The notes beneath the pieces are model-generated. The model made no database searches, had not been told where the DNA came from, and saw only the letters and a program-made list of their open reading frames with translations. This document shows, one piece after another, positions 1 to 4,906 of a stretch of 5,934 nt of DNA; position 1 is the stretch's first letter, and every line of letters starts with the position of its first letter. The position numbers were made by a program, and so were the translations under genes. This DNA comes from Ruminococcus sp. (GTDB lineage: Bacteria; Bacillota_A; Clostridia; Oscillospirales; Ruminococcaceae): assembly GCF_016283395.1 (NCBI RefSeq), contig NZ_JAEEMU010000003.1, positions 1 through 5,934 on the forward strand, given 5' to 3'.

Positions 1-597
1 ACAAACAAGAACCTTGACTTCTGCAACGACGTTTTTGCTCTTAACGAAGCAGGCTTCGACCAGATATCCGTAGAGCCTGTTGTGGGCGATGACGATATCT
101 ATGCACTTACAGAAAAGGATCTCCCTGCTGTATTTGCAGAGTATGAAAAGCTCGCACTGAAGCTCCTCGAAAACGAGAAGAACGGCAAGAAGTTCAATTT
201 CTTCCACTTCATGCTCGATTTAGACCAGGGACCGTGCGCTATCAAGCGTCTGAGAGGCTGCGGCTGCGGAAACGACTATGTGGCTATCACTCCAGACGGA
301 GATATCTTCCCATGTCATCAGTTCGTAGGTATTGACGAGTACAAAATGGGAAATATCGACGAGGGTACTTTCAATCAGGAAATGAAGGCTGATTTCGCAA
401 AGGCTCACGTTTATTCAAAGCCCGACTGCCGCGAGTGCTGGGCAAAGTTCTATTGCAGCGGCGGCTGTAATGCCAATAATTACCAGTATATGGGCGATAT
501 CAGAACTGCTCATAAGATATCATGTCAGCTTGAAAAGAAGCGTCTTGAGTGCGCTATAATGATGAAAGCTGTCAAAATGGCGGATACAGCTGAGTGA
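1..597 (+). CDS. scfB: SCIFF-peptide thioether maturase, radical SAM/SPASM (5' partial)
   Basis: This is the C-terminal 198 codons of a radical SAM enzyme that forms thioether cross-links in the cysteine-rich SCIFF peptide (family known as ScfB, or CteB in Clostridium thermocellum). The frame is open from base 1; the GTG at 82 is internal, because the upstream codons also read as family-like sequence (VEPVV just before it). Seen here are the auxiliary iron-sulfur cluster region: Cys at window codons 79, 87, 89 and 105, then the SPASM signature C143-x2-C146-x5-C152-x3-C156, then C175 and C184. Strongly family-typical stretches are YVAITPDGDIFPCHQF, KPDCRECWAKFYCSGGC and a C-terminal LEKKRLECAIM. 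The catalytic CxxxCxxC radical SAM motif lies outside the window; the full family length is about 450 residues. The SCIFF precursor gene (scfA) is expected just upstream and cannot be seen. The gene ends with TGA and is followed by a terminator. The family call is confident from the motif string; the enzyme's activity on a SCIFF peptide is known for the family, not shown here. Confidence 0.93.
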   Translation, partial: TNKNLDFCNDVFALNEAGFDQISVEPVVGDDDIYALTEKDLPAVFAEYEKLALKLLENEKNGKKFNFFHFMLDLDQGPCAIKRLRGCGCGNDYVAITPDGDIFPCHQFVGIDEYKMGNIDEGTFNQEMKADFAKAHVYSKPDCRECWAKFYCSGGCNANNYQYMGDIRTAHKISCQLEKKRLECAIMMKAVKMADTAE

Positions 598-636
598 TCG
601 AAGAGTTATTAGTTGTTAGTGCATAGTGATCAGTAG

Positions 637-658
637 GGGCGGATATTATCCGCCCTTT
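637..658 (+). terminator. Rho-independent terminator after scfB
   Basis: An 8-bp perfect GC-rich stem (GGGCGGAT at 637-644, ATCCGCCC at 648-655) with a 3-nt loop is followed by TTTGTATTT. It lies 40 bases after the scfB stop and before the promoter of the AraC-family gene, so it separates the two units. The T-run is short and interrupted, so termination may be partial. Confidence 0.75.
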
Positions 659-680
659 GTATTTACTGTACCGGTGCAAC

Positions 681-709
681 TTGCTTTTGTATGACTTATA
701 TGTTATAAT
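681..709 (+). promoter_or_regulatory. SigA-type promoter of the AraC-family gene
   Basis: A -35 box TTGCTT (681-686) and a perfect -10 box TATAAT (704-709) are separated by 17 bases. A TG two bases ahead of the -10 (701-702) makes it an extended -10 promoter. The start of transcription would be near 716, giving a leader of only about 24 nt before the ATG at 740. A purine-rich GGGGGGAG (728-735) serves as the ribosome binding site. Confidence 0.75.
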
Positions 710-739
710 CATAATATAATAACAACAGGGGGGAGAGCT

Positions 740-1531
740 ATGAAAATAAACCGTATACAGCTGAATTGCCGCCGTGAAACAGCGTTCAGCGGCGAGTTGG
801 GTGCAGACCCTGTTCTGCTTTTTTTCAGGACGCCTGTCATGTATATGGACGGTGGAAAGGCTCTTCACACCTCGGGCAGCTGCGCAGCTTTGCTGACAAG
901 CGGCTATAAGTCCACGTTCCGACCTATAAAGGGCAAGAATATGCGATATGATCTCGTTAGCTTCAAGACTTCGGCTGCCGACAGACAGTACATCGCGTCA
1001 ATGAACCTTCCGCAGGATACGCCTATCGAGCTTGCGGACAATTACGCAGTAGCAGGTATACTGAGAGCTATGCAGTCGCAGTCCATGCACAGAGGAAGAC
1101 ATTTCAGCGAGTTTATGGAGCTTTCCATGCGTATGATTTTTATAGCACTCAGTGATGCAGCCGATTGCCCCGAGCCTACAGAGGAGGAAAAGATTCCGCG
1201 GTACAACGAACTTAAAAAGTACCGCGAACTCATATACGACGACCCTATGAATATGTGGTCTGTTGAGGATATATGCGACGAGATGCAGATAAGCCGCTCA
1301 TATTTTCACCGCCTGTACTTCATGGCGTTCGGAGTCACATTCCGTCAGGACGTTATCGAGAGCAGGCTCGTCAGAGCAGCGGAGCTTCTTAAAAATACGG
1401 CTATGTCCGTTACGGCTATCTCCGAGACCTGCGGCTATGACAGTGAGTCGTACTTCATGAGACAGTTCAAAAAGCACAAAGGCTGTACCCCGTCAGAGTA
1501 CAGAAGAAGGAAGGAAAATTCAGAAAAATAG
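740..1531 (+). CDS. AraC-family transcriptional regulator
   Basis: A 263-residue DNA-binding regulator with the usual two-part AraC plan. Residues about 1-80 are beta-rich and look like the cupin-type sensing domain that binds a small ligand in many family members; this half is poorly conserved and the ligand cannot be read from it. Residues about 155-257 form the C-terminal double helix-turn-helix: the first HTH is around WSVEDICDEMQISRSYFHRLY (173-193), and the second is around MSVTAISETCGYDSESYFMRQFKK (222-245), followed by the family-typical GCTPSEYRRR ending. The ATG at 740 is preceded by a strong GGGGGGAG and its own promoter. No clear terminator follows before the promoter at 1616, so read-through into the VanY-like gene is possible. 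Direct regulation of that neighbour is a guess from position; the family often controls an adjacent gene for sugar use or cell-envelope functions. Confidence 0.9.
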   Translation: MKINRIQLNCRRETAFSGELGADPVLLFFRTPVMYMDGGKALHTSGSCAALLTSGYKSTFRPIKGKNMRYDLVSFKTSAADRQYIASMNLPQDTPIELADNYAVAGILRAMQSQSMHRGRHFSEFMELSMRMIFIALSDAADCPEPTEEEKIPRYNELKKYRELIYDDPMNMWSVEDICDEMQISRSYFHRLYFMAFGVTFRQDVIESRLVRAAELLKNTAMSVTAISETCGYDSESYFMRQFKKHKGCTPSEYRRRKENSEK

Positions 1532-1615
1532 CCGACCTTTGTGTATTTTGTATATCGGTCAATGAATTATGTGGGAATTTATATGGCCCTTTAGTGCAAA
1601 AAATCAAAAAAACAC

Positions 1616-1644
1616 TTTACAAGTACAAAGATTTGTGATATAAT
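1616..1644 (+). promoter_or_regulatory. SigA-type promoter of the VanY-like gene
   Basis: TTTACA (1616-1621) and a perfect TATAAT (1639-1644) are spaced by 17 bases, and TGA directly before the -10 gives an extended -10 element. Transcription would begin near 1651, leaving a leader of about 158 nt if translation starts at 1809. The tract just upstream is A-rich (runs of six and seven A around 1598-1612), which could act as an UP-like element. Confidence 0.8.
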
Positions 1645-1654
1645 ACTGAGTATG

Positions 1655-1695
1655 AGCAATTTTTGCGTGAAAATCAATCGGGGAAGCAATTTTTG
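1655..1695 (+). repeat. Pair of 11-bp direct repeats in the leader
   Basis: The 11-mer AGCAATTTTTG occurs exactly at 1655-1665 and again at 1685-1695, a period of 30 bp or about three helical turns. Both copies lie just downstream of the predicted transcription start. A paired binding site for a repressor, possibly the AraC-type regulator encoded upstream, is one explanation; a chance repeat in an AT-rich leader is another. Confidence 0.5.
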
Positions 1696-1701
1696 GAGAA
1701 T

Positions 1702-1719
1702 ACCGCATTTGTATGCGGT
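1702..1719 (+). promoter_or_regulatory. Leader hairpin enclosing an upstream ATG
   Basis: ACCGCAT (1702-1708) and ATGCGGT (1713-1719) form a perfect 7-bp stem with a TTGT loop. The second arm begins with the in-frame ATG at 1713, which would be sequestered. There is no T-run after it, so it is not a simple terminator. It could affect mRNA stability or translation; this is inference. Confidence 0.4.
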
Positions 1720-1790
1720 CAATGGACAGGCAGCAAGCATATCACCCTCAAAAAGCATTGCAGCTGTCTGATAATAACCGAATATTCTTT

Positions 1791-1796
1791 AAGGAG
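1791..1796 (+). promoter_or_regulatory. Ribosome binding site deciding the start at 1809
   Basis: AAGGAG lies 12 bases before the ATG at 1809. The alternative ATG at 1713 has a GGAG 14 bases upstream and sits inside a hairpin stem. The extra 32 residues it would add look non-family and precede a typical basic N-terminus, so 1809 is favoured. Confidence 0.6.
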
Positions 1797-1808
1797 CGAT
1801 TTCGTTTT

Positions 1809-2864
1809 ATGACTAACGGAGATAAGCGAAGAAACCGCAAAAGAGATAAAGTATCAAAACGCTATAAGGTTAGATACGACAGACTCGTTGCGGTAGTCCT
1901 TGTTCTTGTGGTTCTCATCGTGGTGCTTGCATCATGCTGTAAGAGCTGTTCAAATAAGGAAAAGAAACCCAACTCCGCAGCATCGACCCAGGCATCGAAT
2001 ACTGATAATACACAGCAGTCGTCAATTATTGACGGTCTTATTACAAGTAATGAGACAAGTTCACTTATAACAGGTACTCCCGACGGACAGAAGCCGTCAG
2101 AGTCAATGTATACAACAGAAGTACATAATGCAGCTGATATCAACAGAGGTAACCTTATCCTTGTAAATTCAGACCATGAGTATAAGTTCTCTGAGGACGA
2201 TATCGAGCTCGTATCAATTTACGACAGTATAGACGGCGTAGCCTTCCACGTAAGCGATATGGTCACAAAGCTTGACACAGAGGCTCTCGATCAGGTTAAG
2301 GCACTTATGCAGGCTTTCTATGAGGCTGAAGATAATTCCGATATTTATGTTATCGGCGGCTACCGTACACTTGAGGAACAGAATGACAAGTACTACAACG
2401 GTAATTCTCAGTTCCAGGGCGGTTTTTCGGACTACCATACGGGCAGAAGCTTTGATATGGCTATAGTTCCGAAGGATTCCACATCGGGATACTATTCGCC
2501 TACAGGTGTTTACAGCTGGATATACGAAAATGCCGCAGATTACGGCTTTGTAGTACGTTTCCCAGAGGGCAAGGAAGGCTCAACAGGAGAGCGTGCAAGA
2601 GATTATACATACAGATATGTAGGAGCTCCTCATGCTGTATATATGAAGCAGAACAATTTATCCTTAGAGGAGTATATAAACGGGCTTAAATCACATACTA
2701 AGGACGAACCTGTCGAGGTAACTGTGGGAAATAAGCTTTACCAGATATACTATGCTCCTGCTAACGCAACAGGAAATACAGATGTTCCTGTACCCGCAAA
2801 CAAGACCTATACTGTTTCGGGAAATAATGTTGACGGATTTATCGTTACTGTAAGCATGAATTAA
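1809..2864 (+). CDS. Anchored VanY/peptidase M15-like protein with degenerate metal site
   Basis: A 351-residue protein related to VanY-type D-Ala-D-Ala carboxypeptidases, which trim peptidoglycan stem peptides outside the membrane. Residues 1-25 are highly basic; 26-40 are a Val/Leu hydrophobic segment ending in a lipobox-like LASC (Cys43), so it is either a lipoprotein or anchored by one membrane helix. A low-complexity Ser/Thr/Asn linker follows to about 105. The VanY-like domain spans about 150-290: GGYRTLEEQ (183-191) keeps the Arg and Gln of the substrate-side motif, SDYHTGRSFD (207-216) matches the SxHxxGxxxD metal motif, and RYVGAPHA (269-276) matches the family ending. However, the usual metal-ligand His aligns with Tyr209 (a His is shifted to 210), and the usual E-P-W-H before RYVG reads R264-D-Y-T267. 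Only Asp216 of the expected set remains, so catalysis is doubtful. A beta-rich tail (about 290-351) follows. The start is chosen by AAGGAG; an upstream in-frame ATG at 1713 would add 32 residues. Family call is good; enzymatic activity is questionable. Confidence 0.85.
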   Translation: MTNGDKRRNRKRDKVSKRYKVRYDRLVAVVLVLVVLIVVLASCCKSCSNKEKKPNSAASTQASNTDNTQQSSIIDGLITSNETSSLITGTPDGQKPSESMYTTEVHNAADINRGNLILVNSDHEYKFSEDDIELVSIYDSIDGVAFHVSDMVTKLDTEALDQVKALMQAFYEAEDNSDIYVIGGYRTLEEQNDKYYNGNSQFQGGFSDYHTGRSFDMAIVPKDSTSGYYSPTGVYSWIYENAADYGFVVRFPEGKEGSTGERARDYTYRYVGAPHAVYMKQNNLSLEEYINGLKSHTKDEPVEVTVGNKLYQIYYAPANATGNTDVPVPANKTYTVSGNNVDGFIVTVSMN

Positions 2865-2873
2865 AGCAAAAAT

Positions 2874-2899
2874 GTCCCCCGATCAAGGGGGACTATTTT
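2874..2899 (+). terminator. Rho-independent terminator after the VanY-like gene
   Basis: GTCCCCC (2874-2880) and GGGGGAC (2887-2893) form a 7-bp stem with a GATCAA loop, followed by TATTTT. It begins 10 bases after the stop. Because the T-run is broken and no clear promoter separates it from the next gene, it may act as a leaky terminator that lowers downstream expression. Confidence 0.8.
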
Positions 2900-2923
2900 G
2901 GTTGTTGGAGTATTTGAAAAAGA

Positions 2924-4591
2924 ATGGAGACAAATGTGAAAGAAAAAGAGAGAAAGATAATAAGTCTTGCAGCCTGCGCGGTCATGTGCCTTACTGGTAT
3001 GACAGGCTGCGGTCACGGAGATAAAAAAGGCAGCGGAGCAGGTCATATGTACAGTGCGGCTCTTGCATACAATCCAAAAAGCCTTGATCCGCAGTATGCT
3101 ACAGATCCAGCTTCCGCTACTGTAATAAAAAACCTTTACAGCGGACTTGTGATGAAGGACGAAAAAGGCGGCATAACCTGCTGCAACGCAAAGGACTACA
3201 GCGTTTCCGCGGACGGCTGCGTTTATACTTTCCACCTGCGTGAGGAAAATTACTGGTTCTTTGATGAGAATAATGACGATGTTATAGACGATGACGAGTA
3301 TTTCCCCGTTACGGCAGATGATTACGTATTCGCGCTCAGGAGAATACTTGACCCGAATATGCATTCGCCCTATGCCAGTGAATTCATGTGTCTGAGCGGC
3401 AGCAGACTTGCAAGAGACAACGCTCATTCTATGGAAGCTCTTGAGGTCGTGGCAAAGGACGACTATACACTTGAGATAACTCTTGACTATCCCTGTGCTG
3501 AGTTCCTCAGCCTGCTGGCAACACCTGCGGCTTATCCCTGCAATGAGGAGTTCTTCCTGTCAACAAAGGGACGCTACGGACTTGATGACAGGTCGGTGAT
3601 GTCAAACGGTCCGTTCTATGTCAGACAGTGGTATTATGATCCCTACGGAAACGCAAATATACTCTATATGCGCAAGAATTCAGTCAACGAGAATGAAAAC
3701 TATGAGATACTGCCGACATTTGTAAGCTTTTCCATTGAGAAAAGCGAGGCTGATGTGAAGCAGTGCTTCAAGGACGATACTGCCGAGTGCTTCTCATCGA
3801 CGAAGGTTGGCGGCTACAACCCGAAAAAGTACCATATATCAGGCTATAAGGCAATGACGCTGGGACTTGTTTTCAATCCTGCGGATAAGTATTACTCTAA
3901 CGAGAACCTTCGCAGAGCCGTTGCACTTGCCGCTGACAGGGAAGCTCTGAAAGGCGAGACAAGCAGCGATATACAGCCTGCTTATGGTATAATACCGCCT
4001 GCTGTTGACATTGTTGGAAGAAGCTATCGTGAGCTCTCGTCTGAGAAGCAGTTTGATATCTATGATACAAAAGCTGCTGCTGACGCACTTGCAAAGGCAA
4101 AGAGCGAGCTGAAAATAAGCTCGGTGGAGAGCGTAAAGATAATCGTTGATTCGAGTACTGTTGACTCACGCTATCTCCATGTGCTGTCACAGCACTGGCA
4201 GGACAGTCTCGGCATTTATATAGGTATCGAGGACCTTACTACAGAGGAGTTCAACGAGAGGATAGAAAGCGGCAATTACAGTATCGCGCTTTATCCTGTT
4301 AAGGGCGACTTCAACAGCGGACTTGCCGTGCTTGATAAGTTCAGAACTACAGACTGCCTGAAAAAGGCGGCAGGTGACGATTTCAATACCGAAAACGTGA
4401 TGAAGAGCTCATCTGTTACGGAGCTTGTAAACAGCTATACAGCTGCCGAAAAGAGCATACTTGACAAGCTGTGGTTCGTGCCGCTTTTCTATAAGAGCAC
4501 ATATCTCGTTGCAAAAGAGGATAACGAGGATATCATCTATGACCCGTTCACAGGCTCTATAGATTACAGAATAGCAAAGAATTACAGTTAA
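2924..4591 (+). CDS. Family 5 extracellular solute-binding lipoprotein (oligopeptide ABC type)
   Basis: A 555-residue substrate-binding protein of the SBP_bac_5 (OppA/DppA-like) family, which catches peptides or similar solutes outside the cell for an ABC importer. The N-terminus is a lipoprotein signal: basic residues 6-11, a short hydrophobic stretch, and MTGC with Cys29 as the lipidation site (Met at -3 is slightly atypical). Family marks are YNPKSLDPQYATD (49-61), the TADDYVFALRRILDP core (130-144), SNGPFYVRQW (227-236), NLRRAVALAADREAL (328-342) and a C-terminal LWFVPLFYKSTYLV (516-529). Unusually, the position where relatives have a short W-S-D-G-like turn carries DENNDDVIDDDE (114-125), which fits an EF-hand-type calcium loop. 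The start is uncertain: ATG at 2924 has GGAG 13 bases away, while an in-frame GTG at 2936 has GGAG (2926-2929) 6 bases away and gives a more typical MKEKERK start. No permease or ATPase genes adjoin it, so it is an orphan binding protein whose transporter lies elsewhere. Ligand cannot be read from sequence. Confidence 0.92.
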   Translation: METNVKEKERKIISLAACAVMCLTGMTGCGHGDKKGSGAGHMYSAALAYNPKSLDPQYATDPASATVIKNLYSGLVMKDEKGGITCCNAKDYSVSADGCVYTFHLREENYWFFDENNDDVIDDDEYFPVTADDYVFALRRILDPNMHSPYASEFMCLSGSRLARDNAHSMEALEVVAKDDYTLEITLDYPCAEFLSLLATPAAYPCNEEFFLSTKGRYGLDDRSVMSNGPFYVRQWYYDPYGNANILYMRKNSVNENENYEILPTFVSFSIEKSEADVKQCFKDDTAECFSSTKVGGYNPKKYHISGYKAMTLGLVFNPADKYYSNENLRRAVALAADREALKGETSSDIQPAYGIIPPAVDIVGRSYRELSSEKQFDIYDTKAAADALAKAKSELKISSVESVKIIVDSSTVDSRYLHVLSQHWQDSLGIYIGIEDLTTEEFNERIESGNYSIALYPVKGDFNSGLAVLDKFRTTDCLKKAAGDDFNTENVMKSSSVTELVNSYTAAEKSILDKLWFVPLFYKSTYLVAKEDNEDIIYDPFTGSIDYRIAKNYS

Positions 4592-4599
4592 ATTACAGT

Positions 4600-4725
4600 A
4601 AAAAGTCCGTGAAGGGGGAGCCCCCTCTGGCGAGATCGTGGCATAAAAATATCGAGTCCATAATTTCAGGCTCGGTAACCCACTTTCCCGTTAAGAGAAG
4701 CTTCCTGACGATCACGGACTTTTTT
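4600..4725 (+). terminator. Long 13-bp inverted repeat ending in a T-run (terminator or small repeat element)
   Basis: AAAAAGTCCGTGA (4600-4612) and its exact reverse complement (4712-4724) enclose 99 bases, and the right arm runs into six T (4720-4725). The left arm starts with five A, so the structure could stop transcription from either side. Inside are smaller hairpins: AGGGG/CCCCT (4613-4617 with 4622-4626) and CGAG-CC/GG-CTCG (4653-4659 with 4669-4674, one bulged T). No compact hairpin sits next to the T-run, so termination here depends on the distant arm. The size and terminal inverted repeats also fit a MITE-like or REP-like intergenic element or a structured RNA; no flanking target duplication is evident. 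No real gene is seen in it; short frames on both strands are by-products. Confidence 0.6.
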
Positions 4726-4759
4726 GCTCGGCATACTGTTTGCAAAAAAATTAAATTAA

Positions 4760-4778
4760 GTAAAAGCCTTGATTTTAC
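4760..4778 (+). promoter_or_regulatory. Candidate operator over the -35 box of the dockerin gene
   Basis: GTAAAA (4760-4765) and TTTTAC (4773-4778) form a perfect 6-bp dyad with a 7-base centre that overlaps the -35 box. A second inverted pair, ATACTGT (4733-4739) and ACAGTAT (4788-4794), brackets the same promoter and overlaps the -10. Such placing fits a repressor site, but the dyads are AT-rich and could arise by chance; no regulator is assigned. Confidence 0.35.
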
Positions 4779-4797
4779 CGCGAACATACAGTATAAT
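4769..4797 (+). promoter_or_regulatory. SigA-type promoter of the dockerin gene
   Basis: TTGATT (4769-4774) and a perfect TATAAT (4792-4797) are 17 bases apart. The start would be near 4804, giving a leader of about 100 nt. I recognise no known riboswitch in that leader; it has only a 5-bp long-range match (AGGCG near 4824 with CGCCT near 4875) that might pair. Confidence 0.8.
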
Positions 4798-4890
4798 TAA
4801 AGTGGAAAGTAGTACGTGAAAAGGCGCGATGCATCAGCATATTATTACGTCTTATCAGCAAAGAATATAGCAACGCCTGTTTATTAGTTG

Positions 4891-4898
4891 AAAAGGAG
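4891..4898 (+). promoter_or_regulatory. Ribosome binding site of the dockerin gene
   Basis: AAAAGGAG lies 8 bases ahead of the ATG at 4907, a near-ideal Shine-Dalgarno arrangement that fixes the start of the signal peptide. Confidence 0.85.
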
Positions 4899-4906
4899 TT
4901 GATATT

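Noticed and set aside
572..868. 98-codon - strand frame across the scfB/AraC intergenic region
   Set aside because: It overlaps the terminator, the promoter and both flanking genes, and shows no domain-like sequence.
1533..1560. Possible terminator after the AraC-family gene (CCGA...TCGG)
   Set aside because: Only four base pairs form around a long AT-rich loop, and no T-run follows.
1713..1808. N-terminal extension of the VanY-like protein from ATG 1713
   Set aside because: The ATG sits within a hairpin stem with a poorly spaced GGAG. The extension adds 32 residues of non-family sequence before a normal basic signal region, and AAGGAG precedes ATG 1809.
2861..3427. 188-codon open frame on the - strand
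   Set aside because: It lies opposite the well-supported solute-binding gene, has no ribosome site or recognisable domain, and its composition is that of an antisense shadow.
4593..4800. Short frames on both strands (64 and 63 codons) in the intergenic region
   Set aside because: Both run through the inverted repeat, lack ribosome sites, and the + frame ends inside the dockerin promoter. The GTG used as its start is in the repeat arm.
4804..4906. Possible riboswitch in the dockerin leader
   Set aside because: I could not match the leader to conserved cores of known riboswitch classes such as c-di-GMP or SAM, and only weak, short pairings are visible.
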